NCBI GenBank assembly: GCA_035604685.1
Contig: DATNIB010000016.1
Span: forward strand, 1 to 46,750
Direction of reading: 5' to 3'
Source of the DNA: DATNIB01 sp035604685
Lineage (GTDB): Bacteria; Actinomycetota; Acidimicrobiia; Acidimicrobiales; RAAP-2
DNA: 46,750 nt
Shown here: positions 30,691-38,652 of the stretch, one piece after another
How the letters are laid out: the number at the start of each line of letters is the position of its first letter
Numbering within the stretch: position 1 is the stretch's first letter
Position numbers and translations under genes: made by a program
Notes under the pieces: model-generated
Seen by the model: the letters and a program-made list of their open reading frames with translations, nothing else
What the model was told of the DNA's origin: nothing
Databases searched by the model: none

Positions 30691-32076
30691 ATGAAGCGAT
30701 TCTCGTTGCGTGCGGCCAGAGGCCGGGCGCGGATCTTCGCCACCGGTGCGGTGGTGGCCGCCACGGCCGCCACCATGGTGGTGAGCGCGTTCGGAACGAC
30801 GGCCGGCGCGGCCAGTGCCTCCACACCCGGAGTCACGAGCAACTCGATTTCCCTGGGGGCGACCGAGCCGCTGACCGGCGTCGCCGCCAACTACAACGAC
30901 ATCGCGCCGGCGATGAAGGCCGTCTTCGACTGGGCCAACGCCCACGGCGGGGTGAACGGTCGCCAGATCAACTTCACCTACCTCGACGACACGTACAGCC
31001 CGTCGGTCACCTCGACGATGACGCACCAGCTCGTCCTGCAGGACAACATCTTCGCCGACGTCGGCTCCCTCGGGACTCCGACGCAGCTGGCAGTGCAGGG
31101 CTACCTGAACAGCCAGAAGATCCCTCAGCTGTTCGTGCTCTCGGGCTGCAACTGCTGGAGCAGCTCGAAGTACCCGTACACGACCGGCTGGCAGCCGCCC
31201 TACACCGTTGACGGCAAGATTCTGGCCGCCTACGCGGCCAAGAACTTCAAGGGCAAGAAGATTGGCTACTTCACCCAGGACGACGAGTTCGGCCAGGACT
31301 TCCTGAAGGGTGCCGCCATGGAGGTCAAGTCGAGCTCCGTGGTCTCCAGCCAGACCTACACCGCCACGACGGCGGCCTACGTCGCCGGTGTGAACACCCA
31401 GGTGGCCGCCCTGCAGTCGGCCGGCGCCCAGGTGGTCATGTTGGCGGCGATCCCGCCCTTCGTCGGCCTGTTCCTCACGACGGCGGCGACCCTCGGCTAC
31501 TCGCCGCAGCTCATAATCGACGGCGTGGCCGCTGACCCGTCCGCCATCGGTGCGGCGGCGGCGTTGACGACCCCGGCCCCGGCCGGCCAGTCGCTGCTGA
31601 ACGGCGCCATCACCGATGGCTACGGTCCGTTCGAGAACCAGACCTCCAACGCCTGGGTGAAGGTGGCGACGAAGCTCCTCAACGACTACGCGCCGTCGCT
31701 CGTGTCCAAGAACGGGATCACCGGTGACGAGCTGGTCGGCGTGGGCCTCGGCTACACGGTGGTGCAGGCCCTGCAGGCGGCCGGGAAGAACCTGACTCGT
31801 CAGGGCCTCCTGAATGCCATCGCCACCAAGGGCAAGACGTTCATCACGCCGGGCTTCGTCCCCTACTCGTACTCGTCGACCGTCCACTTCGGCTACGAGG
31901 GTGAGCAGCTGTACAAGATGTCGACCTCGGCGACGCCGATCAAGCTGCCGAGCGGGACGTTCATGGGCGTGACCCCGGTCGGCCCGGTCTACGCGACCAG
32001 CCCGGGCGCCGGACCGGTGCACTCGGTGGCGGGTGGCGAGGCTGCCCCGCCAAAGAAGCTGGTCCAGACCGCCTAG
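30691..32076 (+). CDS. livK: ABC transporter substrate-binding protein, LivK/periplasmic-binding type
   Basis: 461 residues. A twin-Arg/Lys-rich N-terminus and hydrophobic core (about 15-40) form a signal peptide ending in Ala-rich sequence; there is no lipobox Cys, unlike most actinobacterial binding proteins. The mature part has the Peripla_BP_6 layout: SISLGATEPLTGVAANYNDI, GGVNGRQINFTYLDD, FADVGSLGTPTQLAV and KKIGYFTQDDEFGQDF. The CNC pair in LSGCNCWSS may form a disulfide. Ligand unknown: branched-chain amino acids, amides or other amino compounds are all possible. ATG 30691 follows GAGGGGGG. Confidence 0.93.
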   Translation: MKRFSLRAARGRARIFATGAVVAATAATMVVSAFGTTAGAASASTPGVTSNSISLGATEPLTGVAANYNDIAPAMKAVFDWANAHGGVNGRQINFTYLDDTYSPSVTSTMTHQLVLQDNIFADVGSLGTPTQLAVQGYLNSQKIPQLFVLSGCNCWSSSKYPYTTGWQPPYTVDGKILAAYAAKNFKGKKIGYFTQDDEFGQDFLKGAAMEVKSSSVVSSQTYTATTAAYVAGVNTQVAALQSAGAQVVMLAAIPPFVGLFLTTAATLGYSPQLIIDGVAADPSAIGAAAALTTPAPAGQSLLNGAITDGYGPFENQTSNAWVKVATKLLNDYAPSLVSKNGITGDELVGVGLGYTVVQALQAAGKNLTRQGLLNAIATKGKTFITPGFVPYSYSSTVHFGYEGEQLYKMSTSATPIKLPSGTFMGVTPVGPVYATSPGAGPVHSVAGGEAAPPKKLVQTA

Positions 32077-32089
32077 GGCGGACCACCGA

Positions 32090-32107
32090 CCACCGGAACC
32101 CCGGTGG
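32090..32107 (+). terminator. First hairpin after livK
   Basis: CCACCGG-AACC-CCGGTGG, a 7-bp stem with a 4-nt loop, 14 bp after the livK stop. It has no T-tract and lies just before a stronger terminator. Confidence 0.4.
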
Positions 32108-32122
32108 CGGTCGAGAGATGGT

Positions 32123-32156
32123 GAAGGAGCCGCCGGCCAGCGCCGGCGGCTCCTTC
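32123..32156. terminator. Strong bidirectional terminator between livK and smr
   Basis: GAAGGAGCCGCCGGC (32123-32137) and GCCGGCGGCTCCTTC (32142-32156) form a perfect 15-bp stem with the 4-nt loop CAGC. The end is TTCT-rich. It lies between converging genes and touches the smr stop codon. Confidence 0.85.
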
Positions 32157-32410
32157 TACTTCCAGCGGAAGTGGACGAAGACCCGGCCGAAGTTCTTGGA
32201 GTCCTTCTCGACGCGGTGGTAGCGGGCCTTCACCTCGGGCTGGTCCAAGAACCGTAGGACGTGCTTCTTCAGCTGGCCCGACCCCTTGCCGGGGATGATC
32301 TCGACCAGCGGGGCCTTCTTGGCCTCGGCCTCGTCGATGATCTCCCGCAACGCGCGGTCGATGTCGTGCCCCTTGTTGTAGACCTCGTGCAGGTCGAGCT
32401 TGAGCTTCAT
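32156..32410 (-). CDS. Small stand-alone Smr domain protein
   Basis: 84 residues consisting only of an Smr (small MutS-related) domain: LDLHEVYNKGHDIDRALREI, then APLVEIIPGKGSGQLKKHVLRFL. The DLH and GKGSG motifs are those of Smr nucleases, which cleave DNA junctions or, in translation quality control, mRNA. Stand-alone Smr proteins this short exist but their targets are poorly known. It lies between the livK terminator and an aminotransferase gene transcribed in the same direction. Confidence 0.88.
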   Translation of the reverse strand: MKLKLDLHEVYNKGHDIDRALREIIDEAEAKKAPLVEIIPGKGSGQLKKHVLRFLDQPEVKARYHRVEKDSKNFGRVFVHFRWK

Positions 32411-32440
32411 CGGGCCCCCAACGGCCGCGGCCGGCGGGGT

Positions 32441-33856
32441 TCAGCTCTGGTGGGCGAGGAACTTCGTCGCCTCCATCAGCACGGCCCGCAGCGTCGTCTC
32501 GATCTCGTCGAACTCGTCCTCGTCGCACAACAGGACCGGGGAGAGCTGGATCACCGGGTCCACCCGGTCGTCCGCCCGGCAGATGAGACCCGCCTCGAAG
32601 AGGCCGGGGGCCACCACGGTGCGGACCAGCTCCCGGCGCTCTTCGGGGGTGAAGCGGACCGAGTGGTCGTCGCCGTCCTTCACCATCTCGATCGCCCAGA
32701 AGAAGCCGTCGCCGCGCACGTCGCCCACGATCGGCAGGTCCCGGAGGCCCTGCAGTCGGCTAATCAACGAGGCGGAGGACTGCGCCACGTGCTCGAGGAT
32801 GTCCTCGCGCTCCATCAGGTCCAGGTTGGCCAGGCCCACCGCGCAGGAGACCGGGTGGCCGCCGAAGGTGATCCCGTGGGCGTAGGTGGCTTCGGGGGCG
32901 AGGAACGGTTCGGCCAGGAAGTCCCGGCAGATGACCCCGCCGAGCGGCGAGTAGCCAGAGGTCACCCCCTTGGCGAAGGTGATCATGTCGGGCTGGAAGT
33001 CGTAGCGCTGCGCCCCGAACCAGGCACCCAGGCGGCCGAACCCGCAGATCACCTCGTCGGAGACGAGGAGCACCCCGTGGCGGTCGCAGATCTGGCGGAC
33101 CTTGGCGAAGTAGCCGGGGGGCGGAGGGAAGCAGCCCCCCGTGTTCTGCAGCGGCTCGAGGAAGACCGCGGCCACCGTCTCTGGTCCCTGGGCCAGTATC
33201 TCCGCCTCGATGGCGTCGGCACAGGCGGCGGCGAACCGCTCGTCGTCGCGCTCGACGTCGGCCGGGAACGGGGAACGGAAGCGGTTGGTGTTCACCACGT
33301 GCGACGCGCCGGGGACCAGCGGCTCGAATTGGTCCTTGATGAGCGGCAGGCCCGTCACGGCCAGGGCGCCCATGGTGGTGCCGTGGTAGGCGAGGTCGCG
33401 GGCGATGACCTTGGTCCGTTCGGGCTGGCCGATGGCCCGGAAGTAGGCGCGCGCCAGCTTCCAGGCGGACTCGACAGCCTCCGAGCCACCGGTCGTGAAG
33501 AACACCCGGTTGAGGTCGCCCGGGGCCAGATCGGCCAGGCGGGCGGCGAGCTCGATCGCGGCCGGGTGGGCGGCCGACCAGATCGGGTAGTACGCGAGCT
33601 GCTCGGCCTGGCGGGCGGCGACCTCGGCCAGCTCGGTTCGGCCGTGACCGACCTGCACCACGAAGAGCCCGGCCAGGGCGTCGAGGAACGAGCGCCCGTT
33701 GGCGTCGAACAGCCGCACGCCCGATCCCCGCACGAAGATCGGTATGGGTCGCTCTGCGAAGGCGCCGAGACGCGTGAAGTGCATCCACAGGTGCCGCTTG
33801 GCCTTGGCCTGGAGCCGGTCGGCCAGCGGGTCGTTGGTCGCTTCGTCCGAGGTCAT
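32441..33856 (-). CDS. Class III PLP-dependent aminotransferase (omega-amino acid/diamine type)
   Basis: 471 residues. Class III features: LDALAGLFVVQVGHGR, the cofactor-binding TTGGSEAVESAWKLAR, LAYHGTTMGALAVTG, the Asp in VSDEVICGFGRLG and the Schiff-base Lys in TFAKGVTSGY. It is closest in style to putrescine/beta-alanine/GABA-pyruvate transaminases. The start at 33856 overlaps the stop of the upstream Lrp gene (ATGA); an in-frame ATG at 33868 is possible. Genes for an FAD oxidase, an aminobutyraldehyde-type dehydrogenase and a permease nearby suggest amine catabolism. Substrate inferred. Confidence 0.9.
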   Translation of the reverse strand: MTSDEATNDPLADRLQAKAKRHLWMHFTRLGAFAERPIPIFVRGSGVRLFDANGRSFLDALAGLFVVQVGHGRTELAEVAARQAEQLAYYPIWSAAHPAAIELAARLADLAPGDLNRVFFTTGGSEAVESAWKLARAYFRAIGQPERTKVIARDLAYHGTTMGALAVTGLPLIKDQFEPLVPGASHVVNTNRFRSPFPADVERDDERFAAACADAIEAEILAQGPETVAAVFLEPLQNTGGCFPPPPGYFAKVRQICDRHGVLLVSDEVICGFGRLGAWFGAQRYDFQPDMITFAKGVTSGYSPLGGVICRDFLAEPFLAPEATYAHGITFGGHPVSCAVGLANLDLMEREDILEHVAQSSASLISRLQGLRDLPIVGDVRGDGFFWAIEMVKDGDDHSVRFTPEERRELVRTVVAPGLFEAGLICRADDRVDPVIQLSPVLLCDEDEFDEIETTLRAVLMEATKFLAHQS

Positions 33857-34317
33857 GGGCGTCCCCATTCGTAGGTTTCCTTGTGCACCTGGAGGTAGAT
33901 GTAGGTCTCGGTGGTCTTCACGCCGTCGATGGCCCGGATCTTGTCGTTCAGCACCTGGAGGAGCTGTTCATCATCTTCCACCACGACTTCTACCAGCATG
34001 TCGAGCGCGCCCGCCGTGAGCACGACGTACTCCACCTCCGGCAGAGCCGCCACCGCGTTGGCCACCCGCCGGGTGTCCCCCTCGATCTTGAGGCCGATCA
34101 TGGCTTGTCGGGTGAACCCAAGCACCCGCGGGTCGGCCACGGCCACGATCTGGATGACCTTGCCGTCGATCAACCGCTGCACCCGGTGGCGGACGGCCGC
34201 CTGGGACAGCCCGACCGTCGGGCCGAGCTGCGCGTAGGGGATCCGGCCGTCCCGCTGGAGCTGCTCGATGATGCGCCGATCGATGTCGTCCAGGCTGTTG
34301 CCGGCGCCGAGCGTCAC
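33853..34317 (-). CDS. Lrp/AsnC family transcriptional regulator
   Basis: 154 residues. The N-terminal HTH has DDIDRRIIEQLQRDGRIPYA and LGPTVGLSQAAVRHRVQRLI. A C-terminal RAM ligand-binding domain follows (AMIGLKIEGDTRRVANAV, VLTAGALDMLVEVVVED). Lrp-type proteins sense amino acids and control adjacent catabolic genes. The start is GTG 34317 with Shine-Dalgarno AAGGA. It is translationally coupled to the aminotransferase and divergent from the FAD oxidase, so it probably controls both. Confidence 0.93.
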   Translation of the reverse strand: MTLGAGNSLDDIDRRIIEQLQRDGRIPYAQLGPTVGLSQAAVRHRVQRLIDGKVIQIVAVADPRVLGFTRQAMIGLKIEGDTRRVANAVAALPEVEYVVLTAGALDMLVEVVVEDDEQLLQVLNDKIRAIDGVKTTETYIYLQVHKETYEWGRP

Positions 34318-34418
34318 GGTCGTCCTTGTGAGCCGGCGCGGGCCCTGCGAATCTGGGACCCACGACCCCCGCCCCGCTCAGCCACGACTACGCGCCCACG
34401 CCCTACTGGTGGGACGGC

Positions 34419-35654
34419 GTGCCCCTGCCCGACCCGCAGGGCGAGCGGCCGGCACCCACGGTCGACATCGCCGTGGTGGGTGGGGGCTACACGGGACTGG
34501 CGGCCGCGCTGGAACTGGCACGGCGCGGTCGGGCGGTCGCGGTCCTCGACAGCGGCGGTATCGCGCGCGGCGCCAGCTCGCGCAACGGCGGCATGGTGCA
34601 TCCCGGTGTCAAGCACGATCTGGCCACGCTCCTGGCCGAACCTGGCGGGCGCCAGAGGTTCGACGACACCGTCGCAGCCTACGACGGCTTGCGCGCCCTG
34701 GTCGCTGAGCAGGGCATCGACTGCGATTTCACGCCGACCGGTCACCTGGAACTGGCCCACCATCCGCGCCAGGCGGAGCGGCTGCGCCGCGCCGCTTGCG
34801 CCTACGTCTCGGTCGGCCAGTCGGCCACCTACCTCGGCCGGGACGAGCTGTCCGCCGAGATCGGCTCGGGGCGCTTCTACGGGGGAATGGTGGTCGAACA
34901 CAGCGGCGCCCTGCATCCGGCCAAGCTGGCCGCGGGCATCGCCGGTGCGGCCGCCCGGGCCGGTGCGGCGCTGCACCCGGGCGTCTCGGTGCTCGGGATC
35001 GGCCGGCGCGGCTCGCGCCATACCCTGCGCACGACCGCCGGCGACATCGAGGCCGGTGAGGTGATCGTCGCCACCAACGGCACGACCGACTCGACGCTCG
35101 TCCCTTGGCTCGGCCGTCGCATCCTCGGCATCGGCAGCTTCATTATCGCCACCGAGCCGATCGCCGCCGCCGTCGCCCAGGCGATCAGCCCGAAGGGACG
35201 AATGTTCTTCGACACGAAGAACTTCTTGCACTACTGGCGGTTGTCCCCCGACGGCACACGGGTCCTCTTCGGCGGGCGGACGTCCTTCTCGCCCACCACG
35301 CTCGAGGCGGCCCGTGATGAGCTCTACGACGCGCTGGTCCGGTTCCACCCCCCGCTCGCCGGGGTGCGGGTGGCGCGGGCCTGGGGCGGTCAGGTCGGCC
35401 TGACCGCGGACCGCCTGCCGCACATCGGACGGCACGAGCCGACGGGCGTCGTGTACGCCATGGGCTACTGCGGCACCGGCGTCGCCGTCTCGGTGCACTT
35501 CGGGCGCGCACTGGGTCGCTGGCTGTGCGGCGAGGGCGAGCTCCCGTCGTTCGCGGCAGACCGCTGGCGGCCGCTGCCGCTGCCGCGACGCGCCCGCGGC
35601 CTCTTGCCCTTGGCCGGGTGGTGGTACCGGGCGCACGATGCGCTGGGACGCTGA
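34419..35654 (+). CDS. FAD-dependent amine/D-amino-acid oxidase (PuuB/DadA-like)
   Basis: At least 411 residues. The DAO-fold FAD motif DIAVVGGGYTGLAAALELA is near the N-terminus, with the GASSRNGGMVHPG loop, a substrate domain and the C-terminal FAD contact (AMGYCGTGVAVSVHFGR). It resembles gamma-glutamylputrescine and related oxidases. The coordinates use GTG 34419, but the family's N-terminal PYWWD segment is encoded just upstream in frame. No ATG/GTG/TTG lies between 34419 and the in-frame stop at 34329; CTG 34353 is the likely real start. Divergent from the Lrp gene. Confidence 0.88.
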   Translation: MPLPDPQGERPAPTVDIAVVGGGYTGLAAALELARRGRAVAVLDSGGIARGASSRNGGMVHPGVKHDLATLLAEPGGRQRFDDTVAAYDGLRALVAEQGIDCDFTPTGHLELAHHPRQAERLRRAACAYVSVGQSATYLGRDELSAEIGSGRFYGGMVVEHSGALHPAKLAAGIAGAAARAGAALHPGVSVLGIGRRGSRHTLRTTAGDIEAGEVIVATNGTTDSTLVPWLGRRILGIGSFIIATEPIAAAVAQAISPKGRMFFDTKNFLHYWRLSPDGTRVLFGGRTSFSPTTLEAARDELYDALVRFHPPLAGVRVARAWGGQVGLTADRLPHIGRHEPTGVVYAMGYCGTGVAVSVHFGRALGRWLCGEGELPSFAADRWRPLPLPRRARGLLPLAGWWYRAHDALGR

Positions 35655-35693
35655 GCGAGCGCGCCGGCCCCGGTCAGCGAGTGACCGGCGGGC

Positions 35694-37091
35694 TTACGCC
35701 AGCGCGGCGCAGAACTCGCCGTACACCTCGATATAGCGGTCAATCTCTTCGTCCTCATGCTGGACGGAGAGCGTCCACTGCTCCTCGTTGCCCGGCGTCA
35801 AGAAGATGCCGCGGTTGATCAGCCAGGCCCACGATGCGTCGAAGAGATCGGCGTTGGTCTCGAGGAACGAGCGGTAGTCGATCAGCGGCTCGTCCCGGTA
35901 GGACACGCAGCCCTTGCAGCCGAGGTCAATCACGTGCGCCGGGATGCCGAAGTTCGTGATCGCCCTCAGGCAGCCGTCGGTCAGGCGAGCCCCCAGGTGC
36001 TTGAAGTGCAGGTACGCGTCGGGCGTGAGGACCTCGGTCAGCGCGGCCAGTCCGGCCGCGGCTGCCAGCGGGTTGCCGTTGAACGTGCCCTGCTGGGCGA
36101 TGCCGTTCCCGATCTGGTCCATGAGCTCGGCCTTGCCGCCGAACGCGCCCGCGGCCACGCCGCCCGCGATCGACTTGGCGAAGCACGCCAGATCGGGCTG
36201 GACGCCGAAGCGCTCGATCGCCCCGCCGGCCGCGATGGTGGCCCCGCACTTCACCTCGTCGAAGATGAGGACGACGCCGTAGCGAGTGCACAGCGCTCGC
36301 AGGCCCTCCAGGTAGCCGGGTTTCGGCAGGACGATCCCGATGTTCATCATGACCGGCTCGATGATGAAGCAGGCCAGCTCGTCCCCGCGGGCCTCGAACA
36401 GCCGCTGCACGGCCTCGAGGTCGTTGTAGGGGACCGCGGTGGTCCAGGCCGCCATCCCGGCCGGGATGCCTCCCGAGGCCGGCGGCAGCGGGCCGCCCTG
36501 CGAATCATTGATGAGGGTGAGGCTCGGGGTCACCGAGAACATCACCGCATCGTGGTGCCCGTGGTAGGAGCCCTCGATCTTGCAGATGAGGTCGCGACCG
36601 GTGGCCCCGCGGGCCACCCGGATGGCGTCCATCGTCGCCTCGGTGCCCGAGTTGGTCAACCGGACCCGGTCGAGGCGGAAGCGCCGGCAGAGCTCCTCAG
36701 CGAGCAGGACGGTCGTCTCGGTGGTCACGGCGAAGTGCGTTCCGGTGCGAGCCGCCCTGTCGATCGCTTCGACGATCTTCGGGTGGGCGTGACCGACCGC
36801 CATGGACCCGAAGCCGTTGTGGTAATCGATCCGCTTGGTCGCGTCGACGTCCCACACGAACGGGCCCTCACCACGCGCCAGATAGATCGGATAGGGCTCC
36901 GCTGCCTGGAACGACGAGGCGACGCCGAGGGGCATCGACGCACGAGCGCGGTCGAAGAGCGCGCGCGAGCGCGGGGTCGAGTGAGCCAACCGCACCTTCT
37001 CGACGGCCGAAATGCTGCGCGCCCGCGCGCTCATTCGTTCGATGTCCACTGCTGATTGGGTAGTTCGGTCCTTGCTCATCTCGATCACCAT
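35694..37091 (-). CDS. Class III aminotransferase, glutamate-1-semialdehyde aminomutase (HemL)-like
   Basis: 465 residues. HemL-like features: WDVDATKRIDYHNGFGSMAV, RLTNSGTEATMDAIRVAR, EGSYHGHHDAV, the Asp in LIFDEVKCGAT, the Schiff-base Lys in CFAKSIAGG and GTFNGNPLAAAAGLAAL. The usual HemL sequence around the Lys and DEVMTGFR is altered, so it is probably a catabolic relative rather than the tetrapyrrole enzyme. The start at 37091 overlaps the stop of the upstream dehydrogenase gene; ATG 37079 is also possible. In one operon with the aldehyde dehydrogenase. Confidence 0.87.
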   Translation of the reverse strand: MVIEMSKDRTTQSAVDIERMSARARSISAVEKVRLAHSTPRSRALFDRARASMPLGVASSFQAAEPYPIYLARGEGPFVWDVDATKRIDYHNGFGSMAVGHAHPKIVEAIDRAARTGTHFAVTTETTVLLAEELCRRFRLDRVRLTNSGTEATMDAIRVARGATGRDLICKIEGSYHGHHDAVMFSVTPSLTLINDSQGGPLPPASGGIPAGMAAWTTAVPYNDLEAVQRLFEARGDELACFIIEPVMMNIGIVLPKPGYLEGLRALCTRYGVVLIFDEVKCGATIAAGGAIERFGVQPDLACFAKSIAGGVAAGAFGGKAELMDQIGNGIAQQGTFNGNPLAAAAGLAALTEVLTPDAYLHFKHLGARLTDGCLRAITNFGIPAHVIDLGCKGCVSYRDEPLIDYRSFLETNADLFDASWAWLINRGIFLTPGNEEQWTLSVQHEDEEIDRYIEVYGEFCAALA

Positions 37092-38524
37092 TTCACCATC
37101 ACGTGTTTGGGTTCGGTATACGCCTCGATGGCGTACACCGACATGTCTTTGCCGTATCCCGATTGCTTGAATCCCCCGTGGGGCATCTCCGAGACGAGTG
37201 GGATGTGGTCGTTGATCCACACCGTTCCGAAGCGCAGTTGTGCTGCGGCGCGCATCGCCTTGCCGACGTCGGTGGTGAAGACGCTGGCCGCCAGGCCATA
37301 GTCGACCCCGTTGGCGAGAGCGATGGCCTCGTCCTCACTGCCCATCTTCTGCACCGTCACCACCGGGCCGAATACCTCGCGCTGGACGATCTCGTCCCCC
37401 TGGGAGACGCCGACGATCACCGAGGGCTCGTAGTACCAACCGGGGCGGTCGGCCACCTGTCCGCCGGTCGCCACGGTGGCGCCGCCCTGGACGGCGCGCT
37501 CGACGAACCCCGCCACGCGGTCCCGCTGGGCCGCCGAGACGAGCGGACCGAGCTCGGTCCTCTCGTCGTCGGGATCGCCGAGCACGAGGGTGGAGGCAGC
37601 CTCACGCAGCGCATCCGTGAGGTCGTCCGCGACCCGCGGTCCGGCCACGACCCGGCAGGCGGCCGTGCAGTCCTGGCCGGCGTTGGTGAACCCGGCGAGG
37701 CGGACAGCGCTCGTCACGGCCTCCAGATCGGCGTCGTCGAAGACGACCACCGGCGCCTTCCCCCCGAGTTCGAGGTGGACGCGCTTCAGCGACGCGGCCG
37801 CGGCGCCGGCGATGTCCTTGCCGGTCGGGACCGATCCCGTGAGCGAGATCATGTCGACACCGGGGTGCCGGACGAGCGCGGCCCCGACATCGCCGCCACC
37901 GGTCACGACGTTGCAGACACCGGGCGGCAGGAGGTCGCCCACCAGCTCGGCCAGCTTCAGCGAGGTCAGGGGAGTCATCTCGCTCGGCTTGAGGACAACC
38001 GTGCAGCCGGCGGCGAGGGCGGGGCCGAGCTTCCAGACCGCCATCATCAACGGGTAGTTCCACGGGGTGATGGACGCCACGACGCCCACGGCGTCCCGGC
38101 GCAGCATCGAGGTGTAGCCCGTCAGGTACTCGCCGGAGGCCCGGCCCTCGAGCATGCGGGCGGCCCCGGCGAAGAAGCGCAGGTTGTCGACCGCGAACCC
38201 GATCTCGTCGGGGACGCCGCTGATCGGCTTCCCAACGTTGCGGGACTCGAGCGCGCTGAAGACGGGCTCGTTATCCTCGATCACCTGAGCGATCGAGAGC
38301 AGAGCAGCCGCCCGCTCGCCGGGCGAGGTGGCCGACCACGCAGGGAACGCCCCCGCGGCTGCTGCCACGGCCGCGTCGAGCTCGGCGGGGCTTACCGACG
38401 CAACCGAGGCGATGGGCTCCCCGGTCGCCGGGTCGATCACCGCCCACGAGGAGCCACCTCCCGCACTGAAGGCCCCGCCGATGAAGTTCTCGAGCGGCAC
38501 CTCGGTGCCGGCGACGCGTGCCAT
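37085..38524 (-). CDS. Aldehyde dehydrogenase, gamma-aminobutyraldehyde dehydrogenase type
   Basis: 479-residue NAD(P)-dependent ALDH. Motifs: SITPWNYPLMMAVWKLGPAL, the catalytic Glu in LELGGKAP, the catalytic Cys in NAGQDCTAA, and EVFGPVV. The C-terminal FGTVWINDHIPLVSEMPHGG and QSGYGKDMS are characteristic of aminobutyraldehyde dehydrogenases (PatD/YdcW group). The expected reaction is 4-aminobutanal to GABA; related aminoaldehydes are possible. Shine-Dalgarno GAGGAG precedes the ATG. Divergent from the APC permease across a 128-bp regulatory gap. Confidence 0.9.
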   Translation of the reverse strand: MARVAGTEVPLENFIGGAFSAGGGSSWAVIDPATGEPIASVASVSPAELDAAVAAAAGAFPAWSATSPGERAAALLSIAQVIEDNEPVFSALESRNVGKPISGVPDEIGFAVDNLRFFAGAARMLEGRASGEYLTGYTSMLRRDAVGVVASITPWNYPLMMAVWKLGPALAAGCTVVLKPSEMTPLTSLKLAELVGDLLPPGVCNVVTGGGDVGAALVRHPGVDMISLTGSVPTGKDIAGAAAASLKRVHLELGGKAPVVVFDDADLEAVTSAVRLAGFTNAGQDCTAACRVVAGPRVADDLTDALREAASTLVLGDPDDERTELGPLVSAAQRDRVAGFVERAVQGGATVATGGQVADRPGWYYEPSVIVGVSQGDEIVQREVFGPVVTVQKMGSEDEAIALANGVDYGLAASVFTTDVGKAMRAAAQLRFGTVWINDHIPLVSEMPHGGFKQSGYGKDMSVYAIEAYTEPKHVMVKW

Positions 38525-38539
38525 GCCTCTCCTCGAAAT

Positions 38540-38561
38540 CGCCAGCTAAATGGCACTGGCG
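38540..38561. promoter_or_regulatory. Inverted repeat in the divergent ALDH/permease promoter region
   Basis: CGCCAG-CTAAATGGCA-CTGGCG, 6-bp arms with a 10-bp spacer, 16 bp upstream of the ALDH start. The size and position suit a dimeric repressor or an Lrp-type site. Confidence 0.45.
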
Positions 38562-38604
38562 CAATGGATTCAGTCGTCTATAGGCTGTCCAGCAATCAGA
38601 TTAC

Positions 38605-38632
38605 TTGTCAAATGGGTCATTGGGGTCACAAT
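38605..38632 (+). promoter_or_regulatory. Candidate permease promoter
   Basis: TTGTCA, 16-bp spacer, CACAAT, ending 20 bp before the permease ATG. Two near-copies of TGGGTCA lie in the spacer. Confidence 0.4.
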
Positions 38633-38652
38633 CCGCTAGCGGAGGGGGGTCG

